Positions 32,264-39,531 of a stretch of 50,169 bases of DNA are shown one piece after another. How positions within the stretch are numbered: the first letter of the stretch is position 1; each line of letters begins with the position of its first letter. This DNA is from DATFPK01 sp035264885 (GTDB taxonomy: Bacteria; Actinomycetota; Thermoleophilia; Solirubrobacterales; 70-9), in contig DATFPK010000005.1 of assembly GCA_035264885.1 (NCBI GenBank), positions 1 through 50,169 on the forward strand, given 5' to 3'. The translations under genes were made by a program, and so were the position numbers. Below the pieces are notes generated by a model that saw only the letters and a list, made by a program, of their open reading frames with translations, searched no databases and had not been told where the DNA came from.

Positions 32264-32292
32264 TTGCACAAGCAAATAACTGCGGCTAGACT
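32264..32292 (+). promoter_or_regulatory. marR promoter with embedded operator 2
   Basis: The second inverted repeat TTGC-ACAA-GCAA (32264-32275) includes TTGCAC, a -35 hexamer, followed after 17 bp by TAGACT (32287-32292) and after 7 more by the GTG at 32300. The operator centres are 25 bp apart. Binding here would repress marR itself, so the pair gives one regulator control of both divergent genes. Confidence 0.65.
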
Positions 32293-32299
32293 TGCCTCC

Positions 32300-32785
32300 G
32301 TGACCGCAACGGCCCGACAGCGAGCGGCAGCGGAGCCGCTGAGCGAAGCGGGACTCGCTGTCTGGAAGGACTTCCTGCGCGCCCACTCGCGGCTGATGCG
32401 CGAGCTCGACGAGGAGATGCGCGACGAGCACGGCGTGGCGCTGGGGGACTTCGACGTCCTCGCCCAGCTCGGCGAGGCCGCCGGCGGGCGGCTGAGGATG
32501 TGCGACCTGGCCGCAGCCGTGGTCCTCAGCCCGAGCGGCCTCTCGCGCCGGGTCGATCGGCTCGAACGGGAGGGGCTCGTCGGCCGGGAACGGGCCGAAG
32601 ACGACGCCCGAAGCGTCGAAGCCAGCCTGACCGCCCGGGGCCGGCGACTACTTCGGCGGCTGAGGGCGACGCACCGGGCGGGGGTGAAGCAGCGCTTCGC
32701 CGATCACTTCAGCGCCGCCGAGCTGCAGACGCTTCGCGAGCTCCTGCCCCGGCTGACGCAGGGTGGTCCGGGCGAGGTCAGCTGA
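32300..32785 (+). CDS. MarR-family transcriptional regulator
   Basis: 161 aa from GTG 32300, chosen because TAGACT sits 7 nt upstream (leaderless start); the frame is open further upstream but covers the operators. The winged-helix core is visible: AHSRLMRELDEEMRDEHGVALGDFDVLAQLGEAAGGRLRMCDLA, recognition helix VVLSPSGLSRRVDRLEREGLVGRERAEDD, the wing SVEASLTARGRRLL, and a C-terminal dimer helix. Likely represses itself and yceI through the two TTGC-N4-GCAA sites. The ligand is unknown. Its last 8 nt overlap the convergent 34-aa membrane protein gene. Confidence 0.93.
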   Translation: MTATARQRAAAEPLSEAGLAVWKDFLRAHSRLMRELDEEMRDEHGVALGDFDVLAQLGEAAGGRLRMCDLAAAVVLSPSGLSRRVDRLEREGLVGRERAEDDARSVEASLTARGRRLLRRLRATHRAGVKQRFADHFSAAELQTLRELLPRLTQGGPGEVS

Positions 32786-32882
32786 AGATCAGGAAGGCGA
32801 TCGCCACGGCGATCATCAGCAGCATGCCGGTGACGCCGAACGTGAAGTCCTTGCTGCCGATGTCGGTGCTGTCGCGGTCCAT
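32778..32882 (-). CDS. Small membrane protein (34 aa)
   Basis: Too short for standard gene calling but well supported. A strong AAAGGAGAGAGGG ribosome binding site directly precedes ATG 32882, and the product is an acidic head (MDRDSTDIGSKDFTFGV) followed by one hydrophobic helix (TGMLLMIAVAIAFLIFS) that ends at the stop. This is a tail-anchored, single-pass topology with an outside-or-inside acidic head of unknown role. It lies 45 nt after the hxlR stop on the same strand and may be co-transcribed with it. I know no family name; codon usage is strongly G/C at third positions. Confidence 0.7.
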   Translation of the reverse strand: MDRDSTDIGSKDFTFGVTGMLLMIAVAIAFLIFS

Positions 32883-32910
32883 CCCTCTCTCCTTTCGGTC
32901 TACCGGACCA

Positions 32911-32928
32911 ACCATTACACGTGATGGT
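32911..32928. promoter_or_regulatory. Imperfect inverted repeat ACCAT-N8-ATGGT
   Basis: 5-bp arms around TACACGTG, between the hxlR stop and the 34-aa gene. With TTGACC on the minus strand just upstream it could be a regulated promoter for the small gene, but the -10 is not clear. Confidence 0.3.
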
Positions 32929-33326
32929 CAAGTGTGCCAGCGAATCGCCCATTCGCGCAGCCGCTGAAGCGTGGGTTGCAGATCCGCTCCCTTCTCGGTC
33001 AGGGCATAGCTGACGCGCACCGGCGCCCCCTCCTCGACGCTCCGCTCGACCAGGCCCCAGTCCTCGAGCTCCCGGAGTCGCCGCGACAGTAGACGGTCCG
33101 AGACACCCGGAACCCGACGGCTCAGCTCACCGAAGCGGACGGGTCCATCCCCCAGGGCCCAGACGATGGCCCCGGACCAGCGCTTGCCGACCAGCTCGAT
33201 CGCCGTGTGGAAGTGCGGGCAGACCTCGCCGGGTCGCTCGGCGACGGCGACGGCGGTGCGCCGTCCGAGCGGCGATCCGGCCACGCGGCCGCGCGCGGGG
33301 TCGTTCGACTGTCGCGGGCTGGGCAT
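32928..33326 (-). CDS. HxlR-family transcriptional regulator
   Basis: 132 aa from ATG 33326, the usual HxlR length; the longer open frame upstream is low-complexity and overlaps the operator. Core pattern: EVCPHFHTAIELVGKRWSGAIVWALGDGPVRFGELSRRVPGVSDRLLSRRLRELEDWGLVERSVEEGAPVRVSYALTEKGADLQPTL is represented by CPHFHTAIELVGKRW, FGELSRRVPGVSDRLLSRRL and VRVSYALTEKG. It is a dimeric winged-helix regulator; the N-terminal Cys is at the position sometimes used for thiol sensing. A CTTAC-N5-GTAAG inverted repeat lies 20 bp upstream, likely its own operator. Confidence 0.9.
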   Translation of the reverse strand: MPSPRQSNDPARGRVAGSPLGRRTAVAVAERPGEVCPHFHTAIELVGKRWSGAIVWALGDGPVRFGELSRRVPGVSDRLLSRRLRELEDWGLVERSVEEGAPVRVSYALTEKGADLQPTLQRLREWAIRWHT

Positions 33327-33345
33327 CCCTTGCACCCGGACGCAG

Positions 33346-33360
33346 CTTACCCAGCGTAAG
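33346..33360. promoter_or_regulatory. HxlR operator, CTTAC-CCAGC-GTAAG
   Basis: Perfect 5-bp arms with a 5-bp centre, just upstream of the hxlR ATG and overlapping the likely minus-strand -10 (TAAGCT/TACGCT). Similar T-T-A-C/G-T-A-A dyads are typical of HxlR-family sites, so autoregulation is probable. Confidence 0.6.
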
Positions 33361-33393
33361 TGATCGACGCTGGAGATCCCGCTGCTCGGCCCC

Positions 33394-34536
33394 TCAGCCG
33401 GTGCACGGCCCGGTGTCGACGGGGTGCCCGGCCTCTCCGAGCGCTCGCCGGACCACGCCGTTGGGGATCCCGTAGCCGCTCGGCGGCCCGCTGGTGGTCG
33501 CCGCGAAGATCGTCCCCAGCACCCGCCCGTCCTCACCGACGGCGGGGCCCCCTGAGTTGCCGCTCCGGACGCTCCCCCGCAGGGCGACGATCCGCCTGCG
33601 CACCGGACCGCGTCCGTAGGCGTCCTGGCTGATCACCTCGCTGGTCGTGCCCATCCGGGCCGGGCTAACCTCGTAGGGCCCGTTCTCGGGATAGCCGAGG
33701 ACCGCTGCCCTCGCCCCGGCCCTGACCCGGGCGTTCATTGCGAGCGCCTCGAGGTCCAATCCGGTCTGGAGGACGGCGAGGTCGTCGTGAGGGTCATAGA
33801 AGACCGCCTGGGCGGCGGCCGAGGTGCCGTCCTGCGTGCTCACCGACGTGTCGTCCTGCCCGGCGACCACGTGCGCGTTGGTGACCACGAGGCCGGGGGC
33901 CGCAGCCCATCCCGAACCTTCGACCCCCAGCCCGCAGGCCGTCCCGAGGACGCGAACCACCGAGTCGCCGGCGGCGAGCACGTCGGGATCCTGCGCCACC
34001 TCGCCGTCCGGCGGCGCCACCCGCGCCGACGGTCCCGTGATCGAAGGCGCCGGGTCGACGCGGTTGAGCGCGTTGATGATCGGCCCCGACGGCGGCAGGA
34101 CCTCGTTCAGCCGCTGGAGGATCAGCGAGCGCTGGACGTCGCCGCGAAGCTCGGTGGCGCCCGGCGCGTGGAGGGCTACGGCGCCGAACAGCCAGGAGAG
34201 TCCCAGCGCCGCGGCCCCGATCAGCACCGCTCCCCCCGCGCCGTCGACCAGATCGAGAAAGCGGCCTCGCACGAGGCGGGCCCTGAGCTCGATCGCGAGT
34301 CCCTCGAGCATCACCGCGGCGACCGCGCCGAGGAGGAGCGCGCCGATCGCGGCGAACAGCGGCGCGTAGGGGGACTTCGATCCTCCTTCGAGCACGGCCG
34401 GACCGACCCGGCTGCCGAGGAACGCGCCGGCGGCGAACCCGCCGAGCGTGAGCGCCCCCACGACGAGGCCCTGCTGATAGCCCCACAGGGCGAGGGCGAT
34501 CGTGAACGCGGCTATGCCCCAGTCGAGGAGGGTCAC
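33394..34536 (-). CDS. MarP-like membrane serine protease (CvpA domain plus trypsin domain)
   Basis: 380 aa from GTG 34536. Residues 1-~125 form four membrane segments of a CvpA-like domain (LLDWGIAAFTIALALWGYQQGL, LFAAIGALLLGAVAAVML, GAGGAVLIGAAALGLSWLFG). Residues ~185-375 are a chymotrypsin-fold protease with triad H222 (TNAHVV), D252 (HDDLAVLQ) and S328 (SGNSGGP). The pair of cysteines (TACGLG and the C-terminal GPCTG) could form the disulfide known in the mycobacterial homologue MarP, an envelope protease needed for acid and oxidative stress resistance. Active site faces the periplasm. Divergent from the penicillin-binding protein gene, 66 bp apart. Confidence 0.9.
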   Translation of the reverse strand: MTLLDWGIAAFTIALALWGYQQGLVVGALTLGGFAAGAFLGSRVGPAVLEGGSKSPYAPLFAAIGALLLGAVAAVMLEGLAIELRARLVRGRFLDLVDGAGGAVLIGAAALGLSWLFGAVALHAPGATELRGDVQRSLILQRLNEVLPPSGPIINALNRVDPAPSITGPSARVAPPDGEVAQDPDVLAAGDSVVRVLGTACGLGVEGSGWAAAPGLVVTNAHVVAGQDDTSVSTQDGTSAAAQAVFYDPHDDLAVLQTGLDLEALAMNARVRAGARAAVLGYPENGPYEVSPARMGTTSEVISQDAYGRGPVRRRIVALRGSVRSGNSGGPAVGEDGRVLGTIFAATTSGPPSGYGIPNGVVRRALGEAGHPVDTGPCTG

Positions 34537-34587
34537 CCGCGAATCAAACCAGGCGCCCCCGTCCTCTCGGACCGTTGGCGACCGGCT

Positions 34588-34593
34588 TAGAAT
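34588..34593 (+). promoter_or_regulatory. -10 hexamer for the penicillin-binding protein gene
   Basis: TAGAAT lies 9 nt before GTG 34603, with no Shine-Dalgarno; a very short or absent leader is expected. Confidence 0.4.
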
Positions 34594-34602
34594 CGTCGGC
34601 CC

Positions 34603-36345
34603 GTGAATCAGAATCCGCCCGGAGCGGAGCGGCGCCGCCGTCTCGTCACCCGCACACTGCCCCTGGCCCTCGCAGCAGCCGTCTCGTTCGTGGCCGGCGC
34701 CGCGACCGGAGCCGACGACCCGCCCGAGAAGCTCGCCGCGGAGCGGTTCGTGGATGCGTGGGCGGACAGCGACTTCGCCACCATGTACCGGGAACTGACC
34801 CCGGCGGCCCGTGACGAGACGTCACGCACCGACTTCGCCAACGCCTATCTCGACGCCGAGGAGACCTCGACGCTCGACCGCCTCGAACCCGGCGAGGCGA
34901 GCGATCCCGAGGACCCGGGCGGGGAGAAGGTGGTCCGCGTCCCGATCCGCGTCGGCACGGTGGCGTTCGGCGACGTCGAGGCCGAGGTCGAGATCCCGTT
35001 CGATGGCGAGGAGGTCGCCTGGGCGCCGCACCTCGTCTTCCCGGGACTGCGGGAGGGCGAGCGGCTGGATAGCCGCATCAGGCTCGCCGGGCGGGCGCCG
35101 ATCCTCGCCCGCGACGGCACGCCGCTCGCCGAGGGACCCGTCGAGGAGCGCTCCTCTCCACTGGGCTCGACCGCCCTTGACGTCGCCGGCGAGGTGGGCG
35201 AGGCCGAACCCGAGGACGCCGCGACTCTCGCCCGACAGGGGTTCCCCCGGGGCACCCCGGTCGGCGTCAGCGGCCTCGAGCAGGCCTTCAACTCGCGCCT
35301 CGCGGGCCGGCCCGGAGGGAGCTTGCTGGCGGTGCCGGAGGACGGCGGCGAGCCCCGCGTCCTCGCCGAATCCGAGCCCGTACGGGGCGAGCGGGTCCGG
35401 ACGACGATCGACCCCGACCTCCAGGAGGCCGCCGTGGCCGCTCTCGCCGGCAGGCTGGGCGGAATCGCCGTCCTCGACGCCCGTACCGGCGACGTCCGGG
35501 CGCTGGCCGGGTCGGCGTTCAGCGTCCCGCGACCGCCGGGATCGGCCTTCAAGATCATCACCACAACCGCCGCCCTCCAGGAGGGCAAGGTGACGATGGA
35601 CGAGGAGTTCCCTGTCCTCGACGGCGTCAACGTCGGCGGTCGCGAGATCCTCAATGCGAACGGCGAGTTCTGCGGCGGCGACTTCCGCGAGTCATTCGCC
35701 CACTCCTGCAACTCCGTCTTCGCCCCGCTCGGCGTCGAGGTCGGCGAGAAGGCGCTGGTCGACACCGCGAAGCGGTTCGGCTTCAACGAGGAGCCACAGC
35801 TCTACGAGCCCGCGGCCGTCGAGGCGATCGACCCGCCGAAGCCGTCGATCCCACGCGAGGTCGGCGACGACCTCGACGTCGGGGTCAGCGCGATCGGCCA
35901 GGGTGAGGTCCTGGCGACGCCGCTCGTGATGGCGAGCGTGGCCCAGACGGTCGCCAACGACGGGGTGCGGGAGCCGAACTCGATCGTCGCGCAGCCCGAG
36001 CTCGGCCCGGCCGCGTCGCCGCACCGGGTGATGTCGAAGCGGATCGCCGCGCAGCTGACCGACCTGATGGAGGGCGTCGTCGAGTTCGGGACCGGGACGG
36101 CCGGCGCCATCCCCGAGGCCCAGGTCGCCGGCAAGACCGGGACCGCCGAGCTCGGGCCGAAGCCCGGCCAGGAGAACCTGCCGCCCGGCACGCCGGTCGA
36201 GCAGTACGTGGATGCGTGGTTCACCGCGTTCGCACCCTCCGACCGGCCGCGCCTCGTGGTGGCGGTCAACCTGATCGACGCGGATGCCGCCGGCGGCGAG
36301 GTTGCGGCGCCCGCCGCGGCTCAGATCCTCTCCGCCGGCCTCTAG
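34603..36345 (+). CDS. Class B penicillin-binding protein, MecA_N/NTF2-like domain
   Basis: 580 aa from GTG 34603. A cytosolic RRRRR start and one membrane segment (LPLALAAAVSFVAGAATG) are followed by an NTF2-like domain (~residues 40-140, AERFVDAWADSDFATMYREL), a dimerisation region (RAPILARDGTPLA, VGVSGLEQAFNSRLAG) and the transpeptidase. Active-site motifs are SAFK (S314, K317), SCN (S368-C369-N370) and KTG (K511-T512-G513). It cross-links peptidoglycan outside the membrane. The layout resembles PbpA/PBP2-type proteins with the MecA-like N-terminal domain. No rodA/ftsW is adjacent, so the elongation or division role is unknown. Confidence 0.92.
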   Translation: MNQNPPGAERRRRLVTRTLPLALAAAVSFVAGAATGADDPPEKLAAERFVDAWADSDFATMYRELTPAARDETSRTDFANAYLDAEETSTLDRLEPGEASDPEDPGGEKVVRVPIRVGTVAFGDVEAEVEIPFDGEEVAWAPHLVFPGLREGERLDSRIRLAGRAPILARDGTPLAEGPVEERSSPLGSTALDVAGEVGEAEPEDAATLARQGFPRGTPVGVSGLEQAFNSRLAGRPGGSLLAVPEDGGEPRVLAESEPVRGERVRTTIDPDLQEAAVAALAGRLGGIAVLDARTGDVRALAGSAFSVPRPPGSAFKIITTTAALQEGKVTMDEEFPVLDGVNVGGREILNANGEFCGGDFRESFAHSCNSVFAPLGVEVGEKALVDTAKRFGFNEEPQLYEPAAVEAIDPPKPSIPREVGDDLDVGVSAIGQGEVLATPLVMASVAQTVANDGVREPNSIVAQPELGPAASPHRVMSKRIAAQLTDLMEGVVEFGTGTAGAIPEAQVAGKTGTAELGPKPGQENLPPGTPVEQYVDAWFTAFAPSDRPRLVVAVNLIDADAAGGEVAAPAAAQILSAGL

Positions 36346-36351
36346 GGCGCC

Positions 36352-36690
36352 TCAGCGCGAGCCGCGCGCGGGTATGCCGAGGGCGACGGCCACGGCGACG
36401 AGGATCGCGCCGAGCGCGGTGATCAGCCCTCCGGGCGTCTCCGCGACCAGCCCGAGGAGCGTCCCCGCCAGGACCATCGCCGCGCCCGCCGCGAGCAGGT
36501 TCCACCAGCCGGAGATCGCGGCCGGCCGGTCCGCGTGCGTGGCCGACAGCATCGTCCCGACGAGGATTGCGACGACGCCGATGACGGTCCCCGGAGTGCC
36601 GGCGAGCCGGACGAGGACGAGCGCCGCGCCGGCTCCCGCGACCAGCAGCGGGACGCCGGGAGGCGCGAGCGCCTCAGAGGTCGAGCTCAA
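36352..36690 (-). CDS. Small four-helix membrane protein (112 aa)
   Basis: 112 aa from TTG 36690, the only possible start in the frame (a TGA lies about 30 nt upstream). Four hydrophobic segments: PLLVAGAGAALVLVRLA, VIGVVAILVGTMLSAT, WWNLLAAGAAMVLAGTLLGLVA and LITALGAILVAVAVALGI. Family not recognised; it looks like a small integral membrane protein without charged pore residues. The start lies 17 nt inside the lipoprotein gene, so translation is probably coupled to it. Confidence 0.65.
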   Translation of the reverse strand: MSSTSEALAPPGVPLLVAGAGAALVLVRLAGTPGTVIGVVAILVGTMLSATHADRPAAISGWWNLLAAGAAMVLAGTLLGLVAETPGGLITALGAILVAVAVALGIPARGSR

Positions 36691-37219
36691 CCTCGGCCGG
36701 GCCGTCTTCGCCGTCGATCAGCAGGGTCAGCGGGCGGTTCTCGGTCGAGGACTCGGTGATCTCGAAGATCAGCAGCGAACCCTCGATCGGCCCGACCGCG
36801 GGCACGGAGTCCGGTGCAGGGATCTCGCCCTTCGGCGGGATCTCCTCCCCGAGCGGGAGCGCGTAGGGGCTCTCGCTCTCGACCGCCTCGAACTCGTTCT
36901 CGTCGGCGTCGACGATGGTGAACGTGCCGGGCAGGGTCTGCGACTCCTCGGAGTCGTGGTTCTCGACCTGGGCGAAGATGCCGAAGTAGATGGTGTCCTG
37001 CCCGGGTGCGGGCTGGCCTTCCAGGTATGCCTTGTCCTCGGTGTCGTCGGGGTTGAGGAAGCGCGAGAAGAGGACGTTGTATTCGAGCGAGCCGAGCTCC
37101 ACCGGCTCGCCCTCGACGACGCTGGTGGTCTCTTCGCCGCCGCAGCCGGCCAGTGCGATCGCCGCGGCGACGAGCCCTGCCGCCAGCATCAGGCTTGTCG
37201 CTCGGCGCCGTCCGGCCAT
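36674..37219 (-). CDS. Predicted lipoprotein of unknown function
   Basis: 181 aa. The N-terminus is a classic lipoprotein signal: three arginines, a hydrophobic stretch (LMLAAGLVAAAIALAGC) and the lipobox LAGC-G at residues ~23-26. The mature part is acidic, with LGSLEYNVLFSRFLNPDDTEDKAYLEG, YFGIFAQVENHDSEE and SLLIFEITESSTENRPLTLLI. The middle pattern (FAQVENH, TFTIVDADENEFE) resembles the DUF4352-like Ig-type domain of exported telokin-like proteins, but I hold this only as a suggestion. Overlaps the SRPBCC gene by 1 nt (37219), so it belongs to the same minus-strand operon. Confidence 0.75.
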   Translation of the reverse strand: MAGRRRATSLMLAAGLVAAAIALAGCGGEETTSVVEGEPVELGSLEYNVLFSRFLNPDDTEDKAYLEGQPAPGQDTIYFGIFAQVENHDSEESQTLPGTFTIVDADENEFEAVESESPYALPLGEEIPPKGEIPAPDSVPAVGPIEGSLLIFEITESSTENRPLTLLIDGEDGPAEVELDL

Positions 37220-37776
37220 CAGCGGCGTGAGTCTATTGATGTGATCGAGAGGCCGGACCCGGGCGCCGCTGCGGCCAGGCGGTCGCCTCCGGCCACGCCG
37301 ACGGCGCCGCGGAGAGGTGCCTCGGACTCGAGCAGGTCGCGCAGGCGCCGCAGCGCGATTGCCCAGTCGCGCTCGTACCAGTGCGCCGCCACGCCCACGG
37401 TCTCACGAAGCCGGTCGCGAACGTCCGGTGACTCGGTCGCGTAGAGCACGCGGATGGTGGTGAGGGAGCCCGGACCGGGCTCCACCTCCCAGACGGTGGT
37501 CGAGGTGACCCGGTTGTTGCGACCGCCTCCTCCCCGCTCGACGATTCGGCGACCGGGGTCGATCTCGGTGATCGCCGTGTCCATCCAGACCGCCTTCGGC
37601 GGGGCAAAGAAGCGGAACCTGGCGCCGGCGCCCACGCCCGTCGTATCGACGCTGAGCAGGTGGTAGTCGGACGCGAAGTGATCGGTGAACACCGGGCGCA
37701 GAGCGAGGTCTCCGACCGCCGCGAAGGCCCGCTCGCGCGGCACGTCGACGTCGATCTCGGCGCGAACTGGGCCCAT
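37219..37776 (-). CDS. SRPBCC-family protein
   Basis: 185 aa. START/polyketide-cyclase-like fold: RAEIDVDVPRERAFAAVGDLALRPVFTDHF, a long strand region (GVGAGARFRFFAPPKAVWMDTAITEIDPGRRIVERGGGG), TTVWEVEPGPGSLTTIRVLYATES and a C-terminal helix HWYERDWAIALRRLRDLLE. Proteins of this fold bind hydrophobic ligands or act as cyclases; no catalytic residues can be assigned. The C-terminal ~30 residues are low-complexity. First gene of the minus-strand run SRPBCC-lipoprotein-membrane protein; divergent from the zinc-ribbon gene with 66 bp between starts. Confidence 0.82.
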   Translation of the reverse strand: MGPVRAEIDVDVPRERAFAAVGDLALRPVFTDHFASDYHLLSVDTTGVGAGARFRFFAPPKAVWMDTAITEIDPGRRIVERGGGGRNNRVTSTTVWEVEPGPGSLTTIRVLYATESPDVRDRLRETVGVAAHWYERDWAIALRRLRDLLESEAPLRGAVGVAGGDRLAAAAPGSGLSITSIDSRR

Positions 37777-37842
37777 CCGCGGCGATTCTATGAGTCGCCG
37801 CGACGGGGAAGGAACGCGGCCGGCGCCGCAGAAGAGGCGAGC

Positions 37843-38097
37843 GTGGAGGAATCCGCTCTCTGCTCGGTCTGCTGCCGGACGCCGCTGGTCGGCGAAGAGG
37901 TGACGGTGGTCGGCCGGGGCCGGCGCGAGTCATTCGTCTGCGACCTCTGCAGCGCGAAGCCGCGGGCCGAGGCGCTCGGTGATCCGCTGCGCCGCGAGCG
38001 CGTCCGCACCGCGGGCGGCGCCGCCACCGTGCGTCGCGAGTATCCGCGGCCCGTGCCCGCCGGCCGGCCGCGGACCGCCGCTGCGCCCCTGGCGTGA
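37843..38097 (+). CDS. Small zinc-ribbon protein (84 aa)
   Basis: 84 aa from GTG 37843, with GAGG 7 nt upstream; an in-frame ATG further up (37660) would cross the divergent SRPBCC start and is unlikely. Two cysteine pairs, CSVCC near residue 7 and CDLC near residue 36, sit 24 residues apart and form a single zinc ribbon. The remaining part is basic and proline-rich (RREYPRPVPAGRPR). Function unknown; a role in binding nucleic acid or protein is possible. Small zinc ribbon and FHA genes follow in the same direction with 120 bp between. Confidence 0.65.
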   Translation: MEESALCSVCCRTPLVGEEVTVVGRGRRESFVCDLCSAKPRAEALGDPLRRERVRTAGGAATVRREYPRPVPAGRPRTAAAPLA

Positions 38098-38217
38098 GCG
38101 GCGCCACGTCCTCGTTCGCCGCAAATTGCTGGAGATTCGGTTGAAATGCGCACGAATTTCCAAACCGCTCCTTGAGGCGTCTGTAGCATGAAACGCGGCA
38201 GGGAGGAAGGACCAGTC

Positions 38218-38829
38218 GTGATCAGCGCCGCGAGCGATTCGTACGTTTCAGGCATGTCCCCGGGGGCCGGGACGTTCTCCTGCGTCGGGTGCAACTCTCA
38301 CGTCTCGCTTCGCCAGCTCGACGACCTCCCCGACTGCCCCCGCTGTCGCGGCACGGTCTTCCGACGCGCGTCGATGTTCGACCCCTCCCCCACCGACGAC
38401 GCCGACGGGACCGCCACCATGATCGGCAGCGGCGGCCTCCTCGAGCGCTCGGTCTCCGACCGGACGATCGAGTTCCAGGTCCCGCCGGGGACCGAACGCC
38501 AGCCGCACTGGCTGGCCGAGGCGCGCGCATCCCTTCCCGGGCCGGGGCGGTATTTCGCCTGGGAGGACGACGGCATCCACGTGCACGAGCTCGACCACGG
38601 CTGGAACCGCGTCGGGCGCAGCGTGACCGCCGACCTGCGGCTCGACGACCCCACGGTCTCGCGCCGCCACGCACTGGTCGTCTGGGAGGAGGGGCGCCGC
38701 CTCCGCGTCCTCGACGACCGCAGCCTCAACGGGATCTACCTGAACGGCGAGCTCGTCGAATGGGCGGCGCTCTCCGACGGCGACCAGCTCGCGATCGGTC
38801 GCTACCGCCTCGTCCTGATCGAGTCCTAG
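38218..38829 (+). CDS. Zinc-ribbon plus FHA domain protein
   Basis: 203 aa from GTG 38218, which follows a strong GGGAGGAAGGA ribosome binding site; ATG 38188 in the same frame would add 10 residues made from that site. N-terminal zinc ribbon: CVGC and CPRC, 18 residues apart. C-terminal FHA domain: WNRVGRSVTADLRLDDPTVSRRHALVVWEEGRRLRVLDDRSLNGIYLNGELVEW is represented by RVGRS, the SRRH motif and LNGIYLNG, the residues that read phosphothreonine. It should bind a phosphorylated partner; no kinase is in the window. The coiled-coil gene starts 11 nt after its stop. Confidence 0.88.
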   Translation: MISAASDSYVSGMSPGAGTFSCVGCNSHVSLRQLDDLPDCPRCRGTVFRRASMFDPSPTDDADGTATMIGSGGLLERSVSDRTIEFQVPPGTERQPHWLAEARASLPGPGRYFAWEDDGIHVHELDHGWNRVGRSVTADLRLDDPTVSRRHALVVWEEGRRLRVLDDRSLNGIYLNGELVEWAALSDGDQLAIGRYRLVLIES

Positions 38830-38830
38830 C

Positions 38831-38850
38831 CTTCCGTCGAGTGACGGAAG
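38831..38850. promoter_or_regulatory. Hairpin enclosing the start codon of the coiled-coil gene
   Basis: Perfect 8-bp inverted repeat CTTCCGTC/GACGGAAG with a GAGT loop, right after the FHA stop. The GTG start (38841-38843) lies in the loop and first stem base. It could be a terminator-like stem or a translational lock. Confidence 0.45.
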
Positions 38851-39524
38851 AGTCTGGAGAGGGCCGGGGGCCCGAAGAACCGCCTGTCACGCCAAGCGAG
38901 TGGCTGCGGCGGCTCGCAGAGCGGCGTGCCCGCGACGGGCCGGCCGACCCGGCCGGCGGCGACGATGAGCGGGCCGAACGGGCCCGCCGGGCACGCGAGC
39001 GGCTCCACCGGGAGATGGAGCGGGTCGAAGCGGGGATGCGCCGGCCTCCGGCCGACCAGCCGGATCAGCCTGCTCCCCCGCCCGAGGAGCCGGCCCCGGC
39101 GCTGCCTGCCGACCTCGCCACGCGGATCGACGAGATCGAACGAGAGGTCGGCCGGCGGCTCGAGGAGCGGATCGCGGAGCTCGAGCGCAGGCTCGGCCAG
39201 CGTGACGCGGGGCGGATCGACGTCCTGCGAGCCGAGGCGGCCGAGGTGGCCCGCAAGGAGACGCGCCGCCGGGCCAAGAAGCTGCGCCGCAGGCTGGCCC
39301 GCGACGTCGACAAGCGGGCCTCGAAGGCCGTGGCCAAGGCCGTGGACCGGCAGGCACGGGCGATCGAAGAGGAGCTCGAGCGCCGGGTCGAGCGGCGGAT
39401 CGCCGCCGCCGAGCAACGTCTGCACGCGGCCGCGGACGCCGCCGTGGCCCGCGCCGCCGACGGGACCAACTCCCTCCTCGACACCCTGCTCGAGGAGCTG
39501 CGCGGGATCGGCACCCGCCCCTGA
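38841..39524 (+). CDS. Arginine/glutamate-rich coiled-coil protein
   Basis: 227 aa from GTG 38841. Residues ~1-60 are acidic and proline-poor with WLRRLAERRARDG; ~75-90 are a proline spacer (QPAPPPEEPAPALP); ~95-215 form a long charged coiled coil (ATRIDEIEREVGRRLEERIAELERRL, then KRASKAVAKAVDRQARAIEEELERRVERRIAAAEQRL). No signal peptide or membrane part. The function is not predictable; a structural or DNA-near role is possible. TAGCCT (38827-38832) lies 8 nt before the start and could be a -10 of a leaderless transcript; otherwise it is read through from the FHA gene. Confidence 0.72.
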   Translation: MTEESGEGRGPEEPPVTPSEWLRRLAERRARDGPADPAGGDDERAERARRARERLHREMERVEAGMRRPPADQPDQPAPPPEEPAPALPADLATRIDEIEREVGRRLEERIAELERRLGQRDAGRIDVLRAEAAEVARKETRRRAKKLRRRLARDVDKRASKAVAKAVDRQARAIEEELERRVERRIAAAEQRLHAAADAAVARAADGTNSLLDTLLEELRGIGTRP

Positions 39525-39531
39525 CCGGCGT

